Notes under the pieces: generated by a model
Told to the model about the DNA's origin: nothing
The model's input: only the letters and a program-made list of their open reading frames with translations
The model's database searches: none
Position numbers and translations under genes: made by a program
NCBI GenBank assembly: GCA_012861695.1
Contig: JAAOOA010000026.1
Coordinates: 19,456,001 to 19,520,000, forward strand
DNA length: 64,000 nt
Reading direction: 5' to 3'
Origin: Trematomus loennbergii
Lineage: Eukaryota > Chordata > Actinopteri > Perciformes > Nototheniidae
Part shown: piece by piece, positions 14,321-27,100 of the stretch
Layout: every line of letters starts with the position of its first letter
How positions within the stretch are numbered: position 1 is the stretch's first letter

Positions 14321-15736
14321 ACCACACCATATGAATGTGAACATGGCAAAAAGGGTGTGCAGGATTGAGATGCTAATCAAATTAAGTTATTCATGTATCT
14401 GTTTGTGTAGGCGGAAAGAGATCTAAGTTCAAGTGAGGAAACAACAAAATGCCACGGTGTTCCTGAGTGGCACGCCGGCAGTGCCAGTGACATTAACCCC
14501 CCTCATGAGAGAGAATTATTCACCGGTGTGGAGCCATGCAATGGTGGCCACCTAACTTTCAAGCCTCATCCCAATCCCTTTGCACCACCCCCTACTCATC
14601 AGCATGCATTATTCTTTTTTTGGTGTCTGTTCACATTGGCTGACGAGCACCGTTTGGTCGGCGTAGCCCGGAGCGCTAACCACATCACACATCCAGCGCG
14701 CACATTCCCCTCACTCTCACGCTCTCTCACTGTCGCACGGGCTGTTAACAGTGTTTTCAGAGTCAGGGAATGTGAAAATATTCAGCGAGAAGCAGGGGGG
14801 AGTATGTAGAATAAGGAAGGAGGGGGAGGGGGGCTTGGAAGTGCGACTGCGACGACTGTCTGATGCATCTGGCCATCCTGAAAGGTTAACAGGCAGCAAC
14901 CTCCACTCCTGTCCGATGTGACGTGACACCCCCTCCACTCCAGTCGCCCGGTTTGATGTGTCGTTCTTTCACGGCTCGTGCACTCGGGGCCATGGGAGGG
15001 ATCTTTCACTTTCTGTTGTGTAGGACATCATATAGAGTGGCAGCCCAAAGAGGACCCAATTTATTATTTCGGAATTTTGTGCCCCCCTTTTGATCTGTCA
15101 CATACAGACACATTCATGCATGAAGGGACACACACACAAGCATGCGCACATGCAGCCCGTAAACACACATTCAAACACATGCATGCACACACAGCATAAT
15201 GTATTTGGTCATCCCCCCTGCGGCAGGAATGCATTGTCTCCCTTCAGAGAGGACATTAATAAGAAATGAGTCTCTTTGAAGTTTGGCTGTGGGCTGTCAG
15301 ATCTGAACTGACATAATTATCCCCAAGTATAACACCTCCTCCCACCTTTTAACGTACACTCCCACACGTTCAGCCTCGCTGTGCATTGCAGAGCTGTAAG
15401 AGGACTCTATACCCAAAGGTGTCCTCCTGACGTGTTATCCAAATGGCCCTTATCCAATACCTGAAAACACACTGAACCCCCACACTTCTGTTATCCTTTG
15501 TAGTTGTTCAACTGCATGCACTTGGCTGAAATACAAGGTAGTGACACCTTTGTTTTCCCATCTTCACTTTAAATGATTGATGTATTCACACTACAGCAGA
15601 GCAGGGAGAACAAGCAAACGTCCTGTTGTAACAGCTTCATAACATTTAAAACGTGTTCTAAACAAACCATGTAGGTGATAAAACACTCATTTGTTAACTG
15701 GACCCAATTTTCTTTGTAAAAGTAGTACTTTCACTC

Positions 15737-16545
15737 AGGCCCCGGCTCCACGAGAACAAATACGGCAAAACGCATCGGAGTAACGCAAATGCAACCGCAA
15801 AAAAACCTTCCGCCCACACGCAATATACCGGATTGTGTCAAGCTCCACGAGACGGCTCCGTTTACATCCAAACGCTGGAAAAGCTGCAGTACATATGCCG
15901 AACCTGTACGTGGCGCTGTAACTTCCTCCACAAAAGCAGCAACTTCCTCCACAAAAGCAGCGAAGAAGAATGGTTGTCATGGCTGCACTTCTGTTTTTCT
16001 CCGCAGTGGGCGGAGGGAACCGCGCAGAGTTTTTCGCCGGTCAATGTGTGTTAAAGTTTAAATCTTCATGCTTCCTCATGCAGCAGCTGATCCAGTAAGT
16101 AAACCCGACAGTAAAAATAAACATATTTATAACTAGTTTAGGTAGTTTGAGAGGTAATTAAAATAGCTAAGGGTGGTGATCTGATTTGAAGTGTGTGTTT
16201 TGCTCCCGCTGCTTCACAGCCGGAGGAGCTGCGTGTCTCCGTCCTGTCAGATTAGACTTCACTCGCGTTTATGTTCATATCGAGATAAAGATAAATAATC
16301 TGAATCTGAATCTGGTGGGGAGAGGCGGGGAGAGGCGGGGCTATGAAAACGAATGACCGTATAGGCGACTCCACGGCCCGTTGGACCCCCAGAGCGCTCC
16401 GTTCCCAGATCTATCCACCTTTGGACCCGTTGTCGTTTGCGGGGTCTGTTTCTACGTTCCCTTACGGCGTCGTCGAGCTTAGAGGGCTATACGCATGAGA
16501 AATATGCGGATTCAACCCGTATTTGTCCTCGTGGAGCCGGGGCCT
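15737..16545. mobile_element. 809-bp non-autonomous DNA transposon with GGCCCCGGCTCCACGAG inverted ends
   Basis: The first bases AGGCCCCGGCTCCACGAG are the exact reverse complement of the last 15-18 bases; the similarity continues into ACAAATACGG. Flanks are TCA on the left and TAA on the right, close to but not a perfect TWA duplication, so PIF/Harbinger is possible but unproven. The interior has a perfect 21-bp tandem duplication (15919-15960, unit begins aacttcctccac), a ggggagaggc duplication (about 16316-16338) and a 28-bp block also found in the transposon at 43533-45090. No transposase remnant was seen. Confidence 0.7.
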
Positions 16546-17131
16546 AAGAGGTTATGTTTAGGCTTGTTTTTTTTTTCTTTTGCAAATAGCACTCTCCTGC
16601 TTTTGGTGAAACGTGTAGGTAGGTTGTAGCATGGGTCAAGGATGAACCCATTGTATTTTTAAGCAGATCCAAATCACGGGATGGATACAGGAATTATGTT
16701 TCACTTTTGTATACATTACAGGTTATTTATGCTGCATTCATGTTACGGTAAAATACTTGAAAGAAATCATGTAAACACCCGCTTAAGTATTAACGCGCTA
16801 AATACGTGCTAAATACACGCAAATAAAAAAATGGAACCCAGCAGCACTTGAAAGCACCCTCAGAGGTGGTCTCACACATTTGTAGTCCTTTCCCTATTTA
16901 TATATTTATTTTATCTGGTAGTCGCAGCTATTTTGACGCCTGTGTATTCTTTTTACGATGTTTAAAGATATGACATAGTTGGCAGAAATCCCCCATATAT
17001 CAGACTCTTAATTACAACACACAAGAAGACAGATGCTATTGTTTCTCTCCCACTTGGCTGCTTGAATTTAATGACATGACATAAACGCAGGAGTTCTCCC
17101 ACCCTGACTTGTTATGGATGTACAGCACATG

Positions 17132-17156
17132 TGGGGGAGGGGGGGGGGTGGGGGGG
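17132..17156 (+). other. G-tract, possible G-quadruplex
   Basis: Runs of 5, 10 and 7 G broken only by A or T. On the plus (coding) strand the nascent vav2 RNA would contain these runs. A 14-C tract lies 134 bases downstream (17290-17303). Confidence 0.55.
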
Positions 17157-17289
17157 TTCAGTCTGTCAGCTCTGGTAGTGTGTAGGCTGCTGTAACCTCT
17201 CCATCACCCTGAGCTGCAGGGGTCCTTCCAGGGTCGGCAGAGATCCGGGGCAAATCTTTGATTGAGACTGGGGTAACACTTTAACAGCA

Positions 17290-17316
17290 CCCCCCCCCCC
17301 CCCACACACACACTTC
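17290..17316. repeat. C14 homopolymer followed by short CA tract
   Basis: Fourteen consecutive C followed by about 13 bases of ACACAC. On the opposite strand this is a G-run, complementary to the G-tract 134 bases upstream. Confidence 0.9.
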
Positions 17317-20300
17317 CCTCACACGTTTGATCCTCAGTAGCATGCTGTGAATCCCCCCTGGTGTGTTACAGTAGTTATTGCCCCTCACTACCTTTTTATT
17401 GCCATGCCTTCACAGTGTTATTAAAGGTGGGGGTTTCTTGACAGGTCACAAGTTCATTGCAAAGAAACATTCTAGATTATCAGACGATAATATGAAATTG
17501 AAACAGAAGTTAATAGTCAAACAATCATTATTTTTATTTTAAAAATGGCATTGGCAACTAGACATTTAATTATTATTTATTATGTTTTTATCATGTTTTT
17601 CATAGTTGTTTTTACTACATTTTAAGGATTTTACGGCTAATTTCCTCACCATTTTTCTCATAAATTCATAAAACACTATTGTTTAAACAGGTGGACATCC
17701 TTTACTGTTAAACAAAGGTGTGTTTCAACCGAAAACCCCATCATTTGAGGTGCGTGCGACATAATATTCACCTTTTTTCATTAAGAACTTCATTCAAATC
17801 TGTACAAAAAGTGACATTTCAATAGACAAAACCCTAATTCTAGTGTTGAGTTTGATGATACTGCAAATGTTCAGAAATACAGGAGGACACAAAACTATTC
17901 TTTCGAGAAAATTCCATGACTGTCAAAACAAAACACTATATTGATAAACTCTCCAATAATCCCACTAAGAAATAAGACTTTATAGTCACACCCACACAGT
18001 CAGAAGCCAGTGGATTCTCAGAATTGCCTCGAGGACATCATAGTCTGTCCATAGTGTGTCACACCACTCCAGCAATCTGATAGATGAAGTCAGTCTTGGC
18101 ATCTCTTCCCCCCCACCCTCTATACCCCCGGCTCATTTCACACTTTCCAACATCCTCGCCTCTCTGCCAGACACGTGTTATAGACTGGGAGAAAATAATG
18201 TCCCTTCTTCTCTCTGCTGGACCTTATAGATCCCCCCCTCTGTTGTTCTCACTCCTTGTACCAAATCTAAGGATGTGGAAATACCACCTGTGTCGCTATG
18301 TACTTTTTAATCCTATCAATTATCAGACTGTTTCTGATCTGACGCCACTAGACAAAGTATAAACAAATGCTCATACTAAATGGCCTCTCATTTGAATGCA
18401 CATTACTCCCCACGCACACATCAGTTTAGATGCATTTGTACATCCATGTGTCTGTAAGCGTGTTTGTAACTCACATCATGTGACCATGCCCATCTGTAGT
18501 CGCAGATGGAAACACTTATTGTCACACACAATGTAAGGGTTATACAGCCCACAAACGCATTGGAAAGCCAAGTTATGGAGTTTATTTATTCCATTAAGCC
18601 TTTAAAACTTGGCACCTAACTAACAATGGGGACACCCAGCCTGTGCAGTAAATGTCTTATAAAAGATGGTTTCAGTTGAACATGTAGAGATTGTATAACA
18701 TAAATCCACGCAGTGATGTCACCATTGGTTTATGGACTACTGTAAAAATTGGACAAAACACATTTTCTAATACAAAATGGTGCCATATGTTACGTGCACA
18801 CTCACCCTATGCTATTATATAAGTCATTTACTTCCCCTCTGACGGCTCTTCAGTTTGCGTTTTGTGAAGAAGGAGCAGCTCGCGGGCAGATAAGATACAT
18901 TACTCTGCTCCTACTGACTTCCTGTGCCCAGAGGCCCAATGGGGGTCTGACTGTAAGCCCCTCCTTGACTGTCCTGACGTTGATTGACACATTCTTCATA
19001 GTCGTGGACAGCCCACGTCGATCCCGTTACATCCGCATGTACAGGGCTTTTACGAAAATGGGCTCAAACGTGAAGTATTCATGTACTGCTGACCCACAGA
19101 CAGCCATACAATGGAGTTAAATGTGACCTATATGGTAAGTGTGTGTGGTCTATGAATATACAAAGCCCTTTATAGGGGTCATATGCCGCCATGAGGCAGA
19201 CACGTTGTATTGTCCTGATCCTCTGATCTTATGAATAATGTAAAGAAGATTATTTGTGCGGATGTTGGAGGATATCTAAATCCTTGAGCTGCTGACTTTC
19301 ATATTCAGTCTTGATTATATGGATTTACTGTGGTTTCCTTGCAAACAGAAGGTATTTTTGTCAATTTGAACTTGTTTGTGTTCTTATCTCTTATCCTTTA
19401 TCGGATTTGAACCCAATATAGACATGATTTAAAATAAATGTTGCTTTTTTTGTTGTTGTAAAACTGGTCCTAAAGTCAATCGTTGGGAAGCAATGGCTGA
19501 AAACATTTATACCAAACGTTTTACTACTTACTTCCTCTTATGTAGACAATGGTCTTTGAAATCAAACCACTGCTTTAACTTCCTAACTAACCTTCCGGTC
19601 CTGTATTATGTCGATGATGATGACGCTCAACGTGCTACGATAATTAGCATTTATCTTGGTATAGAATTGGGCGCCCTTTTCCACTCTGATTCTTTTAGAT
19701 CTCTCTTCTGCAGAATCATTAGAGTCTTAAGGATTATCATTACGTGCTCGTTGGCGTAATTGATGATAATTTAGTCCCAATTCAAGTCCTTCTAATTCAT
19801 GAGTGATTGGGATTCATTCACAGACATTTCTAGCTTTGATTGAAAAGACATGCTTATGAATTTTGGAGTATTCCAGTCAGTTTTGCTTTTTAATTTTACT
19901 TATTTGATTGAATTAAACATATTAAGTCCTAACTGGTGTGGGCACTTTTTATATATACCGTCTACTAAACCCTATATTGCTATTTATATTATTTGGACAT
20001 GCATCAGTGAATGAAATCTGCCTCCAAAGTTGATTCTTCCCCATGTTGCCTTGTGCTCCTCTTCATCTGTCAGCGGCAGTAGGTGTCCCACAGTCACAGT
20101 CTTAATAGTAGCAGAGCGAAAGGGGACACGGCTTCTAATGGAAACCCTTTGTTCAGCTGTCACTTTCACTGCTCCCATGGAAACCTCCTGCTGGCCAATC
20201 AGACGAGCCTCTGGGTAGAAGCCAATGCTTTTCACTGTTCGGATAAAAGCATCTATCACACCGAACTATCTCAAGTCCTTTCATCTGTATCTCACTCCTG

Positions 20301-20614
20301 ATCTTTTTTCGCTCACTTGGCATTCATTTAACTGTTTTGGAAAAAAATGCTTTGTGTATGGTATAGGGCTGCATGCTCTGGAAAGAATACATCATTTAAA
20401 TAATCTAATTAGCTATTGCCATATGATTCACATTATCAAAGTGAATGATCTTTTTCTTTTTAAATGTTATCATTGTTATCAAATGTATTAAAATTATAAT
20501 TCTGTGTTGTTTTTACTCTACCAAGCAAGGATTTTGTTGCAGAATAACGTTTGTTTGATGGGATTCTCCACAACACAACAATATTATACATATTATATTA
20601 ACAGATAGTTATTC

Positions 20615-20908
20615 TTAAAAGGGCCCTTTTATGCTTTTTGGAGTTTTAGCTTTCCAGGAGTGTGTCTTATAGGTTTTTGTGCACACTCTCCGTACTGCCT
20701 GATAGGCCTCTATTGGACTCCTTTGTTTACTTCTGTAAATTAGTGACATGACTATGTAACACTCAAGCTTCAGACAGAGGGTGACAAAAGGTGCTGCAGT
20801 ATGAGAAAAATAAAGACCTTTTTTAACATTAAAGCATGTAAACATGTCACAGTAGAGGCACATATACTAACATATGAACCTGAAAATGAGCATAATAGGA
20901 CCCCTTTC
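20615..20908 (+). mobile_element. Copy 2 of dispersed MITE family A (most complete, both ends)
   Basis: The left end AAAAGGGCCCTTTTATGCT and the right end AGCATAATAGGACCCCTTTC are imperfect inverted repeats of each other. The 294-bp body has the family blocks: ATTGGACTCCTTTGTTTACT, CTATGTAACACTC, TTCAGACAGAGGGTGA, GGTGCTGCAG, TATGAGAAAAATAAAG. It has an internal deletion relative to the copy at 29401. No clear target duplication could be seen. Non-coding, so it depends on an unseen partner for movement. Confidence 0.75.
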
Positions 20909-22328
20909 ACCAAATATTACACCTTCTGCAATGTGTGTCATTTGAAAGCATCTGAAAGAAGAATTTATATCCATAATGTTGCCGCTCTATGTATACAAGC
21001 AACGCTGTATGGTTGCAGATATGCTGTGGTAAAGCATGGAATAAAAGCTTTATTCTTTACAATTCCTTCATGTATTGGATGACAGCTTATCCTCTCCCTA
21101 AAGTAGCTATGAATACCTCCCGATTGACTTTTTTCTATGAGGTGAATATAAAAGTAGACGGAGCTACAGTACATGTGTCTCCCCCACCGGGTTAACACTG
21201 CAGCGAGAGAAGAGAATCTTGGCAGAGTTGAGAAGACAGAGGGGGAAGAAAACAAACATCATGTGTATCTCTGCACTCAGCTTCAGCCAGTTGGGATCTA
21301 AAGCAGCATGTAGGTCGCTGTACAATTCATCTTCCAGAACGACTGTTTATCTAAAGACCCGGGAGCATGACTGCAGTCAGATGGGACAAAGTTGTCATTG
21401 TGTATGAGAAAAGACACCAATAAGCTGTATACTCTAGAGAGGCTTTAAGAATTTGGAGCGCTCGCTGCAGTTAGAATTATATCAGTTTATTTTATTTTGG
21501 CTGACATATCAATGCATACTGTGTGGAATTAGTTTTGATCTCAACTAGATTATATTATCTCACCCCTAATATGTGGATTAGTAGGCATGCATGGATGCAC
21601 ATATACAGTATGTTGGCACATTGGTTAGAGCAAAACAAGGTCTGTGCACGTGTTTTCATGCAATTCCACATGCTTTTGCAAGCTAGATAATACACTATAG
21701 ATAGAGACCGGCATATCAAGGATGTTTTGAAAGAGTTCAACAGTCATTACGTTAGATGTATGTTTATCTAAAGAAAGATTGATATCAGCTGACTTTAAAA
21801 GCCGGTATTATGAAAGCTCTGCAGTTACTTTGGCAATTTAGAAGATGGAAATCCCTTCTATCTGAATAAAACGGTACAGTTCACTAAATGATCAAGTAAC
21901 ACTTAGATGTAGAGCTATTAATACGTTATAGAAATATTATTTATTGCTTCGTGGCCCTCTGAATACTAAAATGACACCTCATTCATATGAGAGAATTTCA
22001 AAAAGGGCCAACTTCTTCAAAAATGTTAGGATTTAAATGATTGTATGATAACAAAGTGTAAGTCTTATGAGAAACTTAAAATACACACATTATGTTTGAT
22101 CAGAATTTGAAAAAAGGTACTGGCAGATATATATCCTGATGTATCGTCGCTAATCCCCAAAACTAGTGAATCCTACATTTCCCATAATGCAACCAAATGC
22201 ATATTTTCATTGATCCTTTATATCTCTTGTAAACAGCAACATCTTGCCAGTCTCCTGCATTATTGGTATACTGCCTTATTTTTAGTATTTGTTCACATAA
22301 TCTTTTTCATTATGTGAATTGTCTATAG

Positions 22329-22860
22329 CAGGGCTATTCAATTAGTTTGGAATGGGGGCCGGTTGATGAAAATGATCCAAAGCAAGGGGCCGGGAAAAAG
22401 ATGGCTTGAAATATGAGCAATCATATTTAAGAGCTTCAGATACAGTAAATACTACAACAGCATAGTGGAGTGCATATATTGTGTTTAATTCAATCAAACA
22501 ACATAGCCCCAAGGCCTTTATAGATCTAAATGGCAAGTTCAGAACTCAGTAGGCCTACATGTTTCATTTGATTTCATTTAGGTGAAATTATCTAATCATT
22601 CACGCAGAGATGCAATCAATGACAGGAGTTGTCACTACAGTATAGTAGGTGGGTTCGAAACCCGAGCCCGTCGAAGTTTTCAGGCATTGTCTACCCCTCT
22701 ATCTCTCAATATAACACCCTCTCTGGAATAAAGGCACTATGGCACAAAAAAAAATCTTAAAAAAAAAAAATGGATTACTTTTTAACATTATACTCAAAGG
22801 GCCAGTAAATATCACCCCGGGGCCGGATTTGGCCCGCGGGCCGCCAATTGAATAGCCCTG
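22329..22860. mobile_element. Non-autonomous hAT transposon with 8-bp TSD GTCTATAG
   Basis: The element begins CAGGGCTATTCAATT and ends with the exact reverse complement (15-bp perfect inverted ends). It is flanked by identical GTCTATAG at 22321-22328 and 22861-22868. Ends starting CAGGG and an 8-bp duplication are hallmarks of the hAT superfamily. Close to the right end it carries ACTCAAAGGGCCAGT and GGCCGGATTTGGCCCGCGGG, also present in the element at 35099-35646. There is no transposase. A tRNA-type SINE fragment sits inside. Confidence 0.93.
22600..22772 (+). mobile_element. tRNA-derived SINE fragment inside the hAT element
   Basis: A pol III B-box-like GGTTCGAAACC lies at about 22652-22662. 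It is followed by a pyrimidine-rich body (ctacccctctatctctc), the end-like aataaaggcactatggcac and two A-rich runs to 22772. This order resembles common teleost tRNA-SINEs ending in AATAAAGGC...AAAAATCTT. A clear A box was not found, so the head is degraded or absent. Limits are approximate. Confidence 0.5.
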
Positions 22861-22894
22861 GTCTATAGTGTGTATATTTATCCTGCATTAAGGA

Positions 22895-23047
22895 TCCTCT
22901 TTTGTTGCTCTCCACGAGGTTGCTTCCAATTTATGCCGCATTCATTGTGGGATTTATTTGGGAGTTCTCCCTTGTCTGGGTGTTGTTTACTGTACACACT
23001 GAGACAAATCATTTTTGACATAAATAAAAAATGATTGATTGATTAAT
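22895..23047 (+). mobile_element. LINE/SINE 3' end with GATTGATT tail
   Basis: The order of motifs (gaggttgcttcc, gggagttctcccttgtctgg, gagacaaatc, acataaataaa, then attgattgattaatt) follows a common fish retroelement 3' end (GAGGTTTCTTCC, GGGAGTTTTTCCTTG, AAATAAA, TTGATTGATT). It is heavily diverged and starts only 35 bases right of the hAT element. Family not determined. Confidence 0.5.
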
Positions 23048-23866
23048 TATTTTTATAGTTGGTGGACTTTGGCTTCAAAATCTCTCCTCAGATGTTTCAT
23101 GATGTGAAGGTTTACACCCCGACTTCCTTATCTCCTCCAGCAGAGGGGAGTGGGCCGAGCCCCCTCTCACAGGCCAGCTGGATTACGCATGTTGGTCTAA
23201 TCCCATTCATTCTCTCAGTGCTCTCTGTCAGACCATCATGTACTGGACCATCACGTCACACACATGCTCAGGTGCCTGTGTGTGATAAGGACTGTGTGGA
23301 AGTATTAGCCTCATCATAAGAAATCCCATTTCATCTGATGATCCCCAGTTTGCTCTTATCACCACAACCTGCTCCAAAGCCTTAAACCCTTGTGTCCCCA
23401 CACAGTCTCCAGACACAGCTTTGTGTCAGGGATCATCTCTCATGTACACACTGGGGCGGATGAATCTGAAAGCATCGGAAAACGGCCTTTGGTCTCGTGA
23501 AAATAATAGAAAAATAGCACAATTTGAGTTTGTCTTTTCCCCCCTTTGTGTATAACAGACATCCTCTGGTAGGGAGTGGCGGGGCTGTCTGGTTGATCCT
23601 CAGCTTTCCTGTATGATCACTTGTGTTTGGTCCAATATCGTTATGAATCATCAGATCAAAAAAAGTATGTCCTTCTAGATGAAAAACCCCAAATAACCAA
23701 TTGAAGTTGGAAAAATGCTGCTTATGTGTGAAAAGGCCAAAACACATAGAAAAAAGACAATATGATAAGCTTTATTGTCTGGTCTTATTTAGCTTGCATC
23801 ACAGCAGCTCCATTTACAACATCAACAAGGACAGAAAGGAGGAAAGAAAACAAGGATACACGCATG

Positions 23867-24130
23867 TTAAGAGGCCTATTGTGCCTTTGGGGTGTTCCTT
23901 TCCTGTAGTGGGTTCTATAGGTTTGTGTGCATGTCAATGGTCAGCAAAGGCTGAAATCCCAAAGTTTCCTCTAGAGGGAGTTTCTCTCCCAGACACTCCC
24001 CCACTTGCCAGAAATGCCTCCATTGGACTCTGTGTTTACTTCAATAACAGACATCAATATGTAACACATGCCCTTCTATGGGACATCTCTAAGCGGTTGA
24101 CCAATCAAAACAGAGCCGGCCAGCTAACCA
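23867..24130 (+). mobile_element. Copy 3 of dispersed MITE family A
   Basis: Starts TTAAGAGGCCTATTGTGCC and keeps TTTCCTGTAGTGGGTT, GAGGGAGTTTCTC, CCATTGGACTCTG, GGGACATCTCTAAGCGGTTG and CCAATCAAAACAGAGC. It is truncated on the right compared with the copy at 29401. A possible further scrap (aaagggcctcaatatgctattatg) lies at about 24322. Confidence 0.7.
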
Positions 24131-27100
24131 ACATTATAATCCAGAGATTTCAAGACGCTTTAACGTACATTTGATTCAACTCTGTATTCAAGTTTTGGTT
24201 TGATGCTTTACAAAAGAGTTCCTCAGTCTAACCTTATCAAATCATATGACCCTGTACTCCAATGTAATGGTATCAATTCAGATTCCCTATCACACATGGT
24301 TGGGGTTAAAGACAATGTTTTAAAGGGCCTCAATATGCTATTATGATGGGCTATTTCATAGACAAACAAAGACTTGTGTAATTTGGGACAAGGTCTACTT
24401 TAAAAAAAGTATTCTCTCCTGCCTTTCTGCCCTTAAAGACTCAACCATTTATCAACTTAACAGAAACCAATGTCCAACCTATGATAAATGGTCTGAAGAG
24501 GACATTAATGATATAATAACTCCATGACTCATGGGTTAGACTTATTTTGAATTGGGGAACATATATACATTACATTCCGAGTCAACCTAGGCCACAATGG
24601 ATATTCATGATGGATATTTCCCAGGATAGTAATAAAAGCCGTTATATATCCATCTCTGGGTTGTAAAACTATCATTAAACGTGTTTAAGCTTTTTAAATG
24701 TTATGACATGTGTCTGCGGTACAGGTCATGAGAAAACAGTTAGACTTGTTTTTCTATTTCTTGCAAAGTGTGTATAATAATTCCCTCGACAAGATCTTTT
24801 CCTGAGAGTGCTGTAGAAAATGGGAAGTTAGATGGTTTTTTGAGCGCTTTTGGCAAATAAATTGGTTACTTTAAACATTATTGCATGCTTTTTCTAAATA
24901 TTGGATTATGCATACATGTTGTCTAGATGGAATTGGCGGTAAATCACAGCTCCTATATTACTCTACATTCTTGTTGTGGTTGCTGCTGTTTTCTTGCTGT
25001 GTAAGCCCACCACAGCTGAAAAAGAGCAGCGCAGGATGTGTAATAACTAATGGATTGGCTGACGGCAGCATCTGTTTGCTGTTGAGATGTGAGCCAGACA
25101 GTGTTGTATGGCAACTTGGCCGGAAGTGCTCTGTAAACAGCTAGCAAACAAAACAAATCATTGCTCTGACAAGCTGAGAACAAATGCTTCATCACAAGCA
25201 GCTTCAAACACAGACATCATGCACGGCTTGCAGTTACACTTGTACAAGTAAGCATATGACAGGAAATACATGCATGTAACAAATGCATGTGTCCAAGGTG
25301 CTTAGACACATGTTGAAAGCTGAGAATAAAAGGTGAGCAGTTTATCATCCGTCACCCTAAAGTGGAAGAAATACAGACCTTCTTCTGCATGCTTTTTTTG
25401 TGGTGATAGAAGATATGTTCCCTTGCTTTCTTTTGAGGAGAGGGCATTGAACCTGATGATTAATGAAATGCAAACTTTTAAAAACATTTGAATTATTGAA
25501 CCATTAAAAATGCATCTTCATGCATTTCTATGAAGCATAAAACAATGTATTAGACATTTTGTACACCGTCCATGGGGGAAATGAATTGAATTGCTGTTTT
25601 ATTGGAGGCAGCGGACATATTTCATATCACGACAGTACAACAGATATGATGTTTACTTACAACTTTGTTTAGCTTGTAAACGCTATAAATTAATCAATGT
25701 TAATACATATGACATGTCCGAAAAGTACTCATCTGGTTCTACCTTTCACAGAAACTCAAACAATAAACTCAGTAATTATCACAATTATCATGTACTAACT
25801 CGCTAATGTTCAACCCAAGTATTGAATGTTATAGGGTACATCCTCTGGCAACCATGAATTCCCTAACAAGAGCTCGGAACACGTCAAGTCAATTGATATA
25901 AGAGTTTTTTCACAGGGTAAATGAAACTATGAGCTACTGTACTATAGCTACAGAAAGATTGAGGGTATTCCCAAATGGTACGCTTCCTACTTTGGAAACC
26001 ATGAATGTTTCACAGAAGTTCCCAGCAAACCATTTAGTAATAGCAGTGGAGTGATGAAAACCACAACTGATATTACCATCCCTAACATCCTGCCTCTTGC
26101 ATGGCTGAAAAGAATAAAACACAAATCAAATGATGCCAGGAAAGCCTGGAGTAGTGTGCCAACATACTGCACATATAGAGTTAGCTGCTGTATTGATCGG
26201 TTTTTAAACCACAGATAAAGGTTTCTTCTTTAAGCCATATTTTAAACAACTAGGATTCCAATTGCTCAAACTTTGTCTGACCTAATTAACACATTTTGCT
26301 TCATTGGACCAAATTCCCTCTGAGCGTATTTCACACAGCTGTTTGTATTTTGGGACTCAACTTAACCGGGGATGACATTAAAACATTCGTAATGACACAT
26401 TTGTCACCAAGCCTCCTTTGCGCGTGGCGCTGATTAAAATGTCAAAGTTGGTCCAGTAGGTTGAACTATTCATAACAGCGGATGAAAGACTATGAAAATA
26501 TGGCATGACACTCTGGAAATGTTCATCACAGAGGGAGGTCCGGGCCTTTTAGCATGCAAATGTCAAACACACTGAAGAACTGGGCCAACCAAAACACGCA
26601 TGCTGTCACAGAGCGATACACCCATGCATGCTTTTCATTTCCTTCTCCATTTTTGTTTTAGTTGAGCCTTTCAGCACTTTGTAAGGGTTTGATTTCTCTC
26701 TGCAGTGTGTTGAAATCATGAGTAATAGTGCGAGGAATTGACCTGCTGTTTTGCTAGAGAAAAATGACAGATTGCATGACTGATCTCTTTCTCACTTCAG
26801 GGTAACCTTCAGCAAACGATACCCCTGTACTGATAACCCACCCTGCGTAATGGTTTTATAATGAAAAAGTTCCCTACAGATGAATTTGAAGCCATGTGTT
26901 GTTGTTATTTGTGCTTGTGTTGGCTCAGCTCCTACATTCAATCATATTTTCACCTCATTGCGAGATAATTTCACGCACAGCGTTCCGCCTCTTTGTTTTT
27001 GTGAAAAGAATCAGGTCCGTTTAGATGAAGAATTCATCTACATAGGCGAGGTTTGTTCTCCATCACTTGTTCACACTGTTTGCTGTTTTGTCAGCTGCCA

